From Roseobacter litoralis Och 149 (lineage in GTDB: Bacteria; Pseudomonadota; Alphaproteobacteria; Rhodobacterales; Rhodobacteraceae), in contig NC_015730.1 of NCBI RefSeq assembly GCF_000154785.2, forward strand, positions 1-64,000: a stretch of 64,000 nt of DNA. The letters run 5' to 3'. Below are positions 1 to 11,164 of this stretch, one piece after another. Numbering within the stretch: position 1 is the stretch's first letter; each line of letters starts with the position of its first letter. The notes beneath the pieces are model-generated. The model was not told the origin of the DNA. It ran no database searches and was given only the letters and a program-made list of their open reading frames with translations. The position numbers and the translations under genes were made by a program.

Positions 1-100
1 GGAAGGGAATGGCGGAGCTTTGGGCGGCGAGTGGTGTGTGGGGACCGGTCTTTCGGTGAAAGGCTGTGGTGTAGCAAAGCTTAAGGAACGCAGGTCGAAG

Positions 101-1465
101 ATGACGAAAGAACAATGGGGTCAGTTAAGGCAGAGACTGCTCAAGACGGTGGGTCAGAACAATTATAAAAATTGGATCGAGCCGATTGAATTCGGGAACA
201 CGCAGGACGGGGTTGCAACCTTCGATGTGCCGACAAACTTTCTGGGAAACTATGTCAGCCAGAATTTCGCAGATTTGATCCTGCATGAAGTGCGACAGGA
301 GAACCCCACTGTGCGGCGCTTGCGCTTTGCGGTGCCCTCGCATGTGAACTCCACGGCAACGCCTCCGCGGACCGGACAGTCGAACGCCCCCCGTGGTGCG
401 GCTCCAAAAACGCCGCGCAGCGGGTTGAGCACTGCGCCGCTGGATGCGCGGTTCACATTTGATAATTTCATTGTCGGCAAGCCAAATGAATTGGCCCATG
501 CCGCCGCAAAGCGCGTTGCCGAAGGCGGGCCCGTTACGTTCAACCCTTTGTTTCTTTATGGCGGCGTTGGGTTGGGTAAAACCCACCTGATGCATGCTAT
601 TGCGCATGATTTGCGTTTGCGCAGACCCGAAATAAACGTGCTTTATCTGTCCGCCGAACAGTTCATGTACCGCTTTGTGCAAGCGCTGCGGGACCGTAAA
701 ATGATGGATTTCAAGGAAATATTCCGATCCGTTGATGTGCTGATGGTGGATGATGTCCAGTTTATCGCGGGCAAAGGCAGCACGCAGGAAGAGTTCTTTC
801 ACACGTTCAACGCGTTGGTGGATCAGAACAAACAGATCATTATCTCGGGCGACCGCGCGCCGGGTGAAATCAAGGACATGGAAGAGCGGGTGAAATCACG
901 CCTTCAATGTGGGCTTGTGGTCGATCTGCACCCGACAGACTACGAATTGCGGCTTGGCATTCTGCAAAGCAAGGTGGAACAGCAACGCAAAAACTACCCC
1001 GGCCTTGATATATCGGATGGGGTGCTGGAGTTCCTTGCGCATCGGATTTCGACGAATGTGCGGGTGCTTGAAGGCGCGCTGACACGGCTCTGTGCCTTTG
1101 CATCGCTCGTAGGTCGTGAGATCGACATGGAACTGACGCAGGATTGCCTGTCTGACGTGCTGCGCGCATCGGAGCGCAAGATCACCGTCGAGGAAATCCA
1201 GCGCAAAGTCTCGGATCATTACAACATCCGCCTGTCGGACATGATCGGGCCCAAGCGGTTGCGGTCTTATGCGCGGCCCCGGCAGGTTGCGATGTATCTG
1301 AGCAAAAAGATGACGTCGCGGTCCTTGCCTGAGATCGGTCGCCGCTTTGGCGGGCGCGATCACACGACGGTCATGCACGGCGTAAAACGCATCGAAGAGC
1401 TCAAGATTCAGGACGGTCAGATCGCCGAAGACCTCGAATTGCTGCGCCGCGCCCTCGAAGAGTGA
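101..1465 (+). CDS. dnaA: Chromosomal replication initiator DnaA
   Basis: DnaA is the AAA+ ATPase that binds DnaA boxes and opens the chromosomal origin. The 454-residue product has the family's four-part layout: an N-terminal DnaB-interaction domain (about 1-80), a short Pro/Ser/Thr-rich linker (80-112), the ATPase core with Walker A GGVGLGKT at 154-161 and Walker B LMVDD at 214-218, and the C-terminal DNA-binding domain with the signature GGRDHTTV at about 417-424. The reading frame is open upstream, but the ATG at 101 begins the family-typical MTKEQWG sequence, so I chose it. dnaN follows 142 bases downstream, the usual order near an alphaproteobacterial origin. Only 100 bases lie upstream in the window, so the origin itself is not seen. 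Confidence 0.97.
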   Translation: MTKEQWGQLRQRLLKTVGQNNYKNWIEPIEFGNTQDGVATFDVPTNFLGNYVSQNFADLILHEVRQENPTVRRLRFAVPSHVNSTATPPRTGQSNAPRGAAPKTPRSGLSTAPLDARFTFDNFIVGKPNELAHAAAKRVAEGGPVTFNPLFLYGGVGLGKTHLMHAIAHDLRLRRPEINVLYLSAEQFMYRFVQALRDRKMMDFKEIFRSVDVLMVDDVQFIAGKGSTQEEFFHTFNALVDQNKQIIISGDRAPGEIKDMEERVKSRLQCGLVVDLHPTDYELRLGILQSKVEQQRKNYPGLDISDGVLEFLAHRISTNVRVLEGALTRLCAFASLVGREIDMELTQDCLSDVLRASERKITVEEIQRKVSDHYNIRLSDMIGPKRLRSYARPRQVAMYLSKKMTSRSLPEIGRRFGGRDHTTVMHGVKRIEELKIQDGQIAEDLELLRRALEE

Positions 1466-1607
1466 CGAAAAAGAGGTCTGCGCGCCCTCATCTGGCCTGC
1501 AGACCTTGACGCCCCGTGCTTATCCTACGACAAATTCACAAAACGCTTGTGAAGTCGGCCAAACAGGGTAATTTACCTGTCCCGACTGTGGATTAGGAAC
1601 TGGCACA

Positions 1608-2726
1608 ATGAAAATCAGCATCGAACGCGCGGCCCTGCTCAAAGCGGTGTCTCAGGCACAGTCGGTTGTGGAGCGGCGCAACACTATCCCGATTCTGGCC
1701 AATGTGCTGATCGAAGCCGAAGGCAGCGACGTCAGCTTTCGCGCCACCGACCTTGACATCGAAGTTGTCGACAAGGCGCCCGCACAGGTGGAACGCGCAG
1801 GCGCGACGACCGTTTCCGCGACGACATTGCACGAGATCGTGCGCAAGTTGCCGGATGGCGCACTTGTGACGTTGACCGCCGATAGCGCAACGGGCCGCCT
1901 GACGGTTGAGGCCGGACGGTCAAACTTTTCGCTGGCGACACTGCCCAAAGAAGACTTCCCAGTGATGGCCACGTCTGAGTATCAGTCGAATTTTTCCGCA
2001 AAAGCACCTGTGCTGCGGCGTCTTTTTGACAAGTCGAAGTTTGCGATCTCTACCGAAGAGACGCGGTACTATCTGAATGGCGTCTACATGCATGTAGCTG
2101 ATGCGGAGGGCGGGCGTGTTTTGCGCTGCGTGGCAACCGACGGACACAGGCTGGCGCGCATTGATGCGGACCTGCCAGAGGACGCCAACGATATGCCGGG
2201 CGTGATCGTCCCGCGCAAAACGGTCGGAGAGTTGCGCAAACTGCTCGACAACGACGAAATGACGATTGCGGTCTCTGTGTCGGAAACCAAAGTGCGCTTT
2301 GCAACGCCCGACATTACCCTGACGTCCAAGGTGATCGACGGGACCTTCCCTGATTACACGCGGGTCATTCCGCAGGGCAACACGCGCAAGCTTGAAGTGG
2401 ATGCGGCGGATTTTGCCCGTGCCGTGGACCGGGTGGCGACGGTAAGTTCTGAACGCTCGCGGGCGGTCAAGCTGCAGTTGGACGAAGACCGGCTGGTCCT
2501 TTCCGTTAACGCGCCAGACAGTGGTGCCGCCGAAGAGGAACTGGCCGTGGCTTACGCCGATGAACGGCTGGAGATCGGGTTTAACGCGAAATACCTGCTG
2601 GAAATTGCCAGTCAGGTTGATCGCGAAAATGCTGTCTTTCTGTTCAATTCATCAGGTGATCCGACATTGATGCGGGAGGGCAACGATCTGTCTGCCGTTT
2701 ATGTCGTCATGCCGATGCGCGTCTGA
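1608..2726 (+). CDS. dnaN: DNA polymerase III sliding clamp (beta subunit)
   Basis: The beta clamp is a ring-shaped dimer that holds DNA polymerase III on the template and recruits repair enzymes. The 372-residue product has the usual family length and opens with the typical MKISIERAALLKAVSQAQSVVERRNTIPI-like N-terminus. Three topologically similar domains of about 120 residues follow, and the C-terminus ends in VMPMRV, matching the conserved clamp tail (M-P-M/V-R). It lies between dnaA and recF in the standard order. The start at 1608 is preceded by AGGAACT, a plausible ribosome-binding site. Nothing looks damaged. Confidence 0.97.
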   Translation: MKISIERAALLKAVSQAQSVVERRNTIPILANVLIEAEGSDVSFRATDLDIEVVDKAPAQVERAGATTVSATTLHEIVRKLPDGALVTLTADSATGRLTVEAGRSNFSLATLPKEDFPVMATSEYQSNFSAKAPVLRRLFDKSKFAISTEETRYYLNGVYMHVADAEGGRVLRCVATDGHRLARIDADLPEDANDMPGVIVPRKTVGELRKLLDNDEMTIAVSVSETKVRFATPDITLTSKVIDGTFPDYTRVIPQGNTRKLEVDAADFARAVDRVATVSSERSRAVKLQLDEDRLVLSVNAPDSGAAEEELAVAYADERLEIGFNAKYLLEIASQVDRENAVFLFNSSGDPTLMREGNDLSAVYVVMPMRV

Positions 2727-2783
2727 TGTCTTGCCCTTGTTCTCCTTGGCCGGGATAGCCACGAACAGGCTGGGGGGCGTCTC

Positions 2784-3884
2784 GTGGCCCTGCATCTGAC
2801 CGAACTGATGATCTCGCACTTCAGATCGCATCGGGTGGCACGTCTGATGGTAGACGCGCGGCCTGTCGCGCTCTTTGGGCCGAATGGTGCGGGCAAGACG
2901 AATGTCCTTGAGGCGGTTTCTCTTCTATCCCCCGGCAGAGGTCTGCGCCGCGCCAGTGCGCAGGACATGACCCGGCGGCCGGAGGCATTGGGCTGGAAGG
3001 TCTCAGCGCAAGTAACGTCGCTGGGCCAATCACAAGAGATTGAGACATGGTCCGAAGAAGGGGCCGCACGTCAGGTCAAAATCAACAGCAAAACCGCCGC
3101 ACAGACCGCCTTGGGGCGCGTGTCGCGGGTATTATGGCTGATCCCCTCCATGGACCGGCTTTGGATCGAAGGGGCGGAGGGGCGTAGGCGCTTTCTGGAT
3201 CGCATGACGCTGAGTTTCGAACCCGGCCATGCGGATGCAACGCTGGCGTATGAAAAGGCGATGCGGGAGCGCAACCGTTTGCTCAAGAACATGGTTCGGG
3301 AGCCGTCCTGGTATCAGGCGCTTGAGGTCCAAATGGCGCAGGCAGGCGTGGTGATTGACCAAAACCGGCGGATGGCCCTTCGCCAACTGGCGGCAGCGCA
3401 ACTGGATGCGACAACCGCTTTCCCTGCCGCTGAGCTTGAGCTGATCCACAATGAAGCGCCCCTGCCGGAAGGAGAATCCACGTTACGCGACGCTTTTGCC
3501 GACAGCCGCAGTCGGGATCTTGCCGCAGGGCGTACGCTGATTGGTCCGCATCGCGCAGACCTGATTGGCACATACCGCGCCAAGGGCGTGGCGGCCAAGG
3601 ATTGCTCTACAGGGGAACAGAAAGCCTTGCTGGTGTCTCTGATCCTCGCAAATGCCCGTGCGCTGGCACAGGAGTCCGGCGCAGCACCTTTGCTGTTGCT
3701 GGATGAGGTTGCCGCCCATCTGGACGCTGACAGGCGCGCAGCCCTATATGACGAAATCACGGCACTCGGCGCGCAGGCCTGGATGACGGGCACCGAAAAG
3801 AGCCTGTTTGATACGCTAGGCGATGATGCGCAGTATTTTGAGATCATCGATACCGACGGCGCCTCTACCGTGAGGCCGGGATGA
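2784..3884 (+). CDS. recF: DNA replication and repair protein RecF
   Basis: RecF is an SMC-like ATPase that, with RecO and RecR, loads RecA at single-strand gaps. The 366-residue product has Walker A GPNGAGKT at 32-39. Near the C-terminus are an ABC-type signature in STGEQKALL and a Walker B in LLLLDEVAAHLD. A GTG codon at 2784 is the start, because MALHLTELMISHFRSH matches the usual N-terminus. The gene sits 57 bases after dnaN, and its end overlaps the next gene by four bases (ATGA), so the two are probably co-transcribed. Confidence 0.95.
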   Translation: MALHLTELMISHFRSHRVARLMVDARPVALFGPNGAGKTNVLEAVSLLSPGRGLRRASAQDMTRRPEALGWKVSAQVTSLGQSQEIETWSEEGAARQVKINSKTAAQTALGRVSRVLWLIPSMDRLWIEGAEGRRRFLDRMTLSFEPGHADATLAYEKAMRERNRLLKNMVREPSWYQALEVQMAQAGVVIDQNRRMALRQLAAAQLDATTAFPAAELELIHNEAPLPEGESTLRDAFADSRSRDLAAGRTLIGPHRADLIGTYRAKGVAAKDCSTGEQKALLVSLILANARALAQESGAAPLLLLDEVAAHLDADRRAALYDEITALGAQAWMTGTEKSLFDTLGDDAQYFEIIDTDGASTVRPG

Positions 3885-4499
3885 CGATCTCTATTCCCGA
3901 CCTGCTGCTATACGCAGGCGCGCTGGTCATTTTGTTTCTCACGCCGGGGCCGGTTTGGCTGGCACTCATGGCGCGTGCACTGTCCGGCGGGTTTGCAGCA
4001 GCCTGGCCGCTGGCATTTGGCGTCGCCGTGGGGGACATCCTCTGGCCTTTGGTGGCGGTGCTGGGCATTTCATGGATCTTATCGGTTTTCGACGTGTTCA
4101 TGGCGGTGCTGCGGTGGGTAGCTTGCGGCGTGTTCATCGTGATGGGCATCGCGCTGATCCGGCACGCGCGGCAATCCATCAGCGCTGACAGCCGACTGAC
4201 CAAACCCGGCGTTCCGGCAGGCTTTGCCGCAGGTGTCATTGCCATCCTCGGCAATCCCAAGGCCGTCTTGTTCTACATGGGCGTACTGCCCGGTTTTTTT
4301 GATTTGCGCGATGTAACGGCTGTTGATGTCACTGTCATCATCGCCGCGTCGGTGTGTATTCCGCTGATTGGCAATCTGATATTGGCGGCCTGCGTCGGGC
4401 GCATCCGCAGCATCATAACACGGCCTCGGACACTGGAACGGATCAATATCATCTCTGGCGTGTTGCTTATTCTGGTGGGTGTGTTGATCCCGGTATTAT

Positions 4500-4501
<2 letters not shown>
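3881..4501 (+). CDS. LysE/RhtB-family amino-acid exporter
   Basis: This 206-residue integral membrane protein resembles the LysE/RhtB family of amino-acid and homoserine-lactone exporters. It has about six hydrophobic segments and the family-typical early motif LTPGPVWL (about 20-27), followed by a G-x-x-x-G-D segment. A conserved GNPKAVLFYMGVLPGFF-like stretch lies near residue 128. Its start overlaps the recF stop by four bases, so translational coupling is likely. The substrate cannot be told from sequence. A short inverted repeat overlaps the stop codon. Confidence 0.85.
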
Positions 4502-6994
<2,493 letters not shown>

Positions 6995-7018
6995 CCAGTT
7001 GTAGGTTTGGTTTTCAAC

Positions 7019-7076
7019 AGCTTCGGCCAGAGGAGAAATTGTGTTTCACCGTTTCCCTCTGGCCGAGGCTTTTTTT
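7019..7076 (+). terminator. Rho-independent terminator of gyrB
   Basis: The 15-base arms AGCTTCGGCCAGAGG (7019-7033) and CCTCTGGCCGAGGCT (7056-7070) pair completely, allowing one G-U pair, and a run of T follows to about 7076. The loop is about 22 bases. It lies between the gyrB stop and the 3' end of the convergent thioredoxin gene. Confidence 0.9.
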
Positions 7077-7092
7077 GTGCCGTGTGTTCAGG

Positions 7093-7503
7093 TCAGGCAG
7101 TGGCTGCGCCCAAAGCGGAATCCATCAAGGCCTTGATCTGTGATGTGCCGGTCTGCGCCACGATGCGCCCCACCTCCTGATCACCTTTCAGCACCACAAG
7201 CGTTGAGCGGCGCGGGATGTTCATACGTTTGACCAGATCCGATTTGCCGTGGTCATCCCAATCCACGTCGATGAAGGTGATTTTGGCCTCGTATTCGGGG
7301 TTTTCCGCTTTCAGCGCATTGATGACCCGCTCTTGTGCCGCGCAGGTGCTGCACCAGCTGGCTTTGAAATCCAGAAATACGGTGTCTCCGGCCTTCAGGT
7401 GCTTTTCTACGAGACCCGGCTTATAGGCAAGCGGGGCAGCATTTGCGGCAAACGGCAGCGCAACGGCCCCTGCGGTCAGAAAAAGAAAATGACGACGATC
7501 CAT
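7093..7503 (-). CDS. Periplasmic thioredoxin-fold protein (CSTC active site)
   Basis: This 136-residue exported protein has an N-terminal signal sequence with a twin Arg (MDRRHFLFLTAGAVALPFAANA), so Sec or Tat export is possible. A thioredoxin-like domain follows with active site W-C-S-T-C (Cys51, Cys54). The later conserved cis-Pro region is seen as IPRRSTLVVLKG. It probably reduces or transfers electrons to periplasmic disulfides. The CcdA-like protein encoded 21 bases upstream on the same strand would supply reducing equivalents across the membrane, so the pair is a likely functional unit. Its final target (cytochrome c maturation, methionine sulfoxide or other) is not visible. Confidence 0.88.
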   Translation of the reverse strand: MDRRHFLFLTAGAVALPFAANAAPLAYKPGLVEKHLKAGDTVFLDFKASWCSTCAAQERVINALKAENPEYEAKITFIDVDWDDHGKSDLVKRMNIPRRSTLVVLKGDQEVGRIVAQTGTSQIKALMDSALGAATA

Positions 7504-7524
7504 GTTGGTCTCCTAAGGTTGTTT

Positions 7525-8247
7525 TTACAGTGAAACGGAAAGGTCGATCAGCCAAGCTGGCAGAACGCCGATCATCCAGGCTTCGATCATGTGGTGCACG
7601 TTGAACAAAAGGCCCAGTCCAACGGCGACGAATGCCACGCCTAGAATGGGTCGGCTGCGCAACGCAAGGGCGCGCAGTTGTGTATTATAGCGCCCAACAG
7701 CACCGCGTGTGCCGTAGGCAAGGCCAAGGATCAGGGTCGAAACACCGGCGGCAAAGAACACCATGATGGTGGTCGCGCGCAGCAACCCTTCACCCTGTGA
7801 CGCAAGCGAGATGGCACCCCCCAGCGTTGGACCGATGCAAGGGCTCCACACCGCGCCGAGCAGCAACCCGCCGAGAAATTGCCCGCGCAGTCCGCCGCGA
7901 TCCAGCGTGTCGATGCGTGCATCAGCCTGCGACGACAGGCCCGCCGTGGCCCCAGCCATGACCGCCCCGGCCTGTGGCACCAGCAGCGCAAGACCGAATA
8001 GCACCATCAACCCAGCCCCGATCTTTGAGATCGTATCGATGTCGACCCCAAGCGCCTGTCCAAAGGCCGTGACGCCCACGCCCAAGGTCACGAACGACAG
8101 GCTCAACCCTCCTGACAGGGCGACCGGCCCAAAACGGCTGGACTGAAAGGCGCTGGCGATGACGATGGGCAAGACCGGCACGACGCAGGGGTTGATCAGG
8201 GTCAGCAGACCCGCTCCATATGCAAATAAAAGTTCCATGACGGCCAC
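7525..8247 (-). CDS. CcdA/DsbD-type cytochrome c biogenesis membrane protein
   Basis: This 240-residue protein belongs to the CcdA/DsbD-beta family, which carries electrons from cytoplasmic thioredoxin to periplasmic thiol proteins. It has about six transmembrane segments and the two diagnostic Cys motifs in pseudo-repeats: NPCVVPVLP (Cys21) and WSPCIGPTLG (Cys137). The downstream thioredoxin-fold gene on the same strand is the expected periplasmic partner. It starts with ATG at 8247. Confidence 0.9.
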   Translation of the reverse strand: MAVMELLFAYGAGLLTLINPCVVPVLPIVIASAFQSSRFGPVALSGGLSLSFVTLGVGVTAFGQALGVDIDTISKIGAGLMVLFGLALLVPQAGAVMAGATAGLSSQADARIDTLDRGGLRGQFLGGLLLGAVWSPCIGPTLGGAISLASQGEGLLRATTIMVFFAAGVSTLILGLAYGTRGAVGRYNTQLRALALRSRPILGVAFVAVGLGLLFNVHHMIEAWMIGVLPAWLIDLSVSL

Positions 8248-8448
8248 TTAAGGCGTGCGATGCTGCGCTGTCATCAAACGATCCGGTGACATGGTTTCAC
8301 ATGGTCGTGGGGTTTGTGACACATGACGCGCATGGCCTGCGCAAAAGGGCGGCGCGATAGGGGATTCACCTATGCCGCCCGGCTGCCGGTTTGTCGCAGG
8401 TGAGAAAACCGCATTGCGGGGAGGGGAGTGAGAACATATAAAGAACAA

Positions 8449-9684
8449 ATGGCAAAGTTGACACTGGAACAAAAGCTGGCGATTCTCAGCGATGCGGCAA
8501 AATATGATGCGTCCTGCGCGTCATCCGGATCCACCAAACGCGATTCGCGGGGCGGTAAAAGCCTTGGGTCGAATGAAGGCAGCGGTATCTGCCATGCCTA
8601 TGCGCCGGATGGCCGGTGTATCAGCCTGTTGAAAATACTGATGACCAATTTCTGTATTTACGACTGCACGTATTGCATCAATCGCGCCTCATCCAATGTC
8701 GCGCGCGCGCGGTTTTCCGTGGATGAGGTGGTGAAACTGACCATCGAATTTTACCGTCGCAATTATATTGAGGGGTTGTTCCTGTCTTCCGGGATCATCC
8801 GCTCGCCCGACGCGACGATGTCCGATATGGTGCAAATCGCGCGTAAGCTGCGCAAGGAAGAGAACTTTCGCGGCTACATCCATCTCAAGACGATCCCCGA
8901 CGCCGCACCGGAACTGATTGAAGAGGCTGGCCTGCTGGCGGATCGCCTGTCGATCAACGTCGAAATGCCCACAGATGCCGCGGTCAGACAACATGCGCCC
9001 GAAAAAAGCCCCGAGCAGATCAGGCGGGCCATGGCGGATGTGCGCCTGCGCAAAGAGGCTGCCAAGGATCGCACTCATACAGGGCGGCGCCCGCCACGAT
9101 TCGCGCCCGCCGGGCAGTCCACACAAATGATTATTGGCGCGGATGATGCCACGGACAGCACTGTTTTGGGCCAATCAACGCGGCTTTATTCGAGCTACAA
9201 GCTGAAACGCGTCTATTATTCCGCCTTTTCGCCGATCCCGGATGCCTCCGCCAAACTGCCGCTGATCAGCCCTCCGCTGCAGCGCGAACACAGGCTTTAT
9301 CAGGCCGATTGGCTGTTACGATTTTATGGGTTTGATCTGGAGGAAATCACGGGTCACCGCAAAGATGGTAATCTGGATCTGGATATCGATCCTAAACTGG
9401 CTTGGGCGCTGGCCCATCGTGGGCTGTTTCCCTTGGATGTGAATACGGCCAGTCGTGACTTGCTGCTGCGCATTCCGGGTTTTGGCACGAAAACCGTTGG
9501 ACGTATTCTCTCAACCCGCCGCCACCGCACGCTGCGCTACGAAGATCTGGCGCGGATGGGGGCGTCGATGAAAAAGGCGCAGCCCTTCATCACGGCACTC
9601 GGGTGGACACCGCACGGATTGCTCGAGAGCGACACGCTACGCGCGCGTTTTACGCCGCCACCGCAGCAGATGAGCCTGTTCTGA
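8449..9684 (+). CDS. Putative DNA modification/repair radical SAM protein
   Basis: This 411-residue protein belongs to the radical SAM family that occurs next to UdgX-type uracil-DNA glycosylases. The iron-sulfur motif C-x3-C-x2-C is at Cys69, Cys73 and Cys76 (FCIYDCTYC). The C-terminal region has a helix-hairpin-helix (LRIPGFGTKTVGRIL), a DNA-binding element. A GTG at 8428 is an alternative start, but the AGGGGA before it is too close. The ATG at 8449 gives the usual MAKLTLEQKLAIL beginning. The next gene begins one base after the stop, so both are surely co-transcribed. The biochemical reaction of this family is not established to my knowledge. Confidence 0.9.
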   Translation: MAKLTLEQKLAILSDAAKYDASCASSGSTKRDSRGGKSLGSNEGSGICHAYAPDGRCISLLKILMTNFCIYDCTYCINRASSNVARARFSVDEVVKLTIEFYRRNYIEGLFLSSGIIRSPDATMSDMVQIARKLRKEENFRGYIHLKTIPDAAPELIEEAGLLADRLSINVEMPTDAAVRQHAPEKSPEQIRRAMADVRLRKEAAKDRTHTGRRPPRFAPAGQSTQMIIGADDATDSTVLGQSTRLYSSYKLKRVYYSAFSPIPDASAKLPLISPPLQREHRLYQADWLLRFYGFDLEEITGHRKDGNLDLDIDPKLAWALAHRGLFPLDVNTASRDLLLRIPGFGTKTVGRILSTRRHRTLRYEDLARMGASMKKAQPFITALGWTPHGLLESDTLRARFTPPPQQMSLF

Positions 9685-9685
9685 C

Positions 9686-11119
9686 GTGCCCCATGTCACC
9701 TTGCCACGCATTGGAACAGCACAGGCATGGCGCGACGCTGCACGCGGGTTTTTAAACGCGCACATACCGCCCGAGCAGATCACATGGGGCGACAGCACAA
9801 CCGAACCGGGCCTTTTCGAGACGCTGGTGCCGACCTTTGTGCCGGGAACCGCGACTGTACCGCGGTCTTTTGTCTCAATGGCCAATACCATCGTCTGGCA
9901 TAGCGATCCATCCCGATTTGCGCGGCTTTACGCGTTTTTGTGGCGGTTGAAAGACACGCCGCACCTGATGACGGATCGGGGTGACGCGCAGCTGGCGAAG
10001 CTCAGAGCCATGGAAAAAAACGTGCGCCGCTGCCAGCACAAGATGAAAGCCTTTGTGCGGTTCCGGGAAATCAGCGCGCCTGAGGACAACAGACGGTCCT
10101 TTGCCGCTTGGTTTGAGCCAACGCATCATACCATTGAACCCACCGCGCAGTTTTTTGCGAGACGTTTCGCGGATATGGATTGGCGCATTCTGACACCGGA
10201 TGTGTCGGTCTTTTTTGAGAACGGGAATATGCGCTTTGCTGAAGACCAGCCCAAACCGGAGCTTCCCGCAGATGCAAGCGAAACGCTCTGGGTTACGTAT
10301 TTTCGGAACATCTTTAACCCTGCCCGGCTCAAGGTGCGGGCAATGCAATCAGAAATGCCCAAGAAATATTGGAAAAACATGCCTGAGGCTGCGGCTATTC
10401 CGGACCTGATCGCCACCGCCCCGGAAAGGGCGCGTCAGATGGCCTTGGCCGCGCCCACTTTGCCGCCCGCGCGCATTGGGGCTATTCAGGCGCAGCAGGC
10501 AAGCTACGAAAGTGTTTGGGACGGCCCGCCGGGATCGCTGCCTCAGGCCATCGCTGGTTGCACGCGTTGCCCGTTGCACAAAACCGCGACGCAAGCGGTT
10601 CCCGGCGAGGGTCCGATTGATGCGCGGCTGATGATTGTCGGTGAGCAGCCGGGTGATCAAGAGGATCTGATCGGGCGGCCCTTTGTAGGACCTGCGGGTC
10701 AGCTTTTTGACCGGATCGCGGCTGATGTCGGGTTGGACAGAGGGCAGGTTTTCATCACCAATGCCGTGAAACATTTCAAATTTGTGCCGCGCGGGCGCAA
10801 ACGTATCCACCAGCGCCCCAATCAGGGCGAGGTCGCCCATTGCAAGTGGTGGCTGGACGCTGAACTGCGGCAGGTTGCGCCCGATCTGGTGGTGGCCATG
10901 GGTGCTACTGCGGCTGCTGCGTTGACCGGTTCGGGCAAAGCGATTTCAGCGCGGCGTGGCAGAATTGAAATCGGTCAGGCGGGGATTTCGGTGCTGATCA
11001 CCTGGCACCCTTCTTACCTGTTACGTCTGACAGATGATGCTGCGCGTGAAGCTGCAACGCTCGAATTGGCTGGCGATTTGCACGCGGCTTTGCGCTATGA
11101 AACTCACCTACAGAACTGA
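9686..11119 (+). CDS. DUF4130-UdgX fusion, uracil-DNA binding/glycosylase
   Basis: This 477-residue protein joins two domains. The N-terminal 230 or so residues resemble DUF4130 (the radical-SAM-linked DNA metabolism domain). Residues 285-477 are a family 4/UdgX uracil-DNA glycosylase. Visible hallmarks are iron-sulfur Cys292/Cys295 (CTRC) and Cys386, the catalytic loop GEQPGDQED at 319-327, HPSYLLR at 441-447, and the UdgX-specific R-loop KRIHQRP with His375. In characterised UdgX, the equivalent His forms a covalent bond with the deoxyribose after uracil release. The GTG start at 9686 lies one base after the radical SAM stop. The gene points toward iolG, with a short A/T-rich gap between the convergent ends. 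Confidence 0.9.
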   Translation: MPHVTLPRIGTAQAWRDAARGFLNAHIPPEQITWGDSTTEPGLFETLVPTFVPGTATVPRSFVSMANTIVWHSDPSRFARLYAFLWRLKDTPHLMTDRGDAQLAKLRAMEKNVRRCQHKMKAFVRFREISAPEDNRRSFAAWFEPTHHTIEPTAQFFARRFADMDWRILTPDVSVFFENGNMRFAEDQPKPELPADASETLWVTYFRNIFNPARLKVRAMQSEMPKKYWKNMPEAAAIPDLIATAPERARQMALAAPTLPPARIGAIQAQQASYESVWDGPPGSLPQAIAGCTRCPLHKTATQAVPGEGPIDARLMIVGEQPGDQEDLIGRPFVGPAGQLFDRIAADVGLDRGQVFITNAVKHFKFVPRGRKRIHQRPNQGEVAHCKWWLDAELRQVAPDLVVAMGATAAAALTGSGKAISARRGRIEIGQAGISVLITWHPSYLLRLTDDAAREAATLELAGDLHAALRYETHLQN

Positions 11120-11164
11120 AAAAAAGGGTTTTTTGCCGGGGGAATCCCTGTCAAATCACCGGAT

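Noticed and set aside
125..802. Long minus-strand open frame opposite dnaA
   Set aside because: It is a shadow of dnaA codon use; it resembles no known protein and has no ribosome site.
1587..1595. TGTGGATTA between dnaA and dnaN as a DnaA box
   Set aside because: It differs from the consensus by one base and stands alone; an origin needs a cluster of boxes and an AT-rich segment, neither of which is seen.
7525..8247. Calling the CcdA-like gene and thioredoxin-like gene a cytochrome c maturation operon
   Set aside because: No ccm genes are adjacent; the pair could serve other thiol targets, so only the electron-transfer role is stated.
11102..11164. A-run/T-run between the UdgX fusion and iolG as a strong bidirectional terminator
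   Set aside because: The A6-GGG-T6 element has only A-T pairs and a 3-base loop, too weak to call as a terminator.
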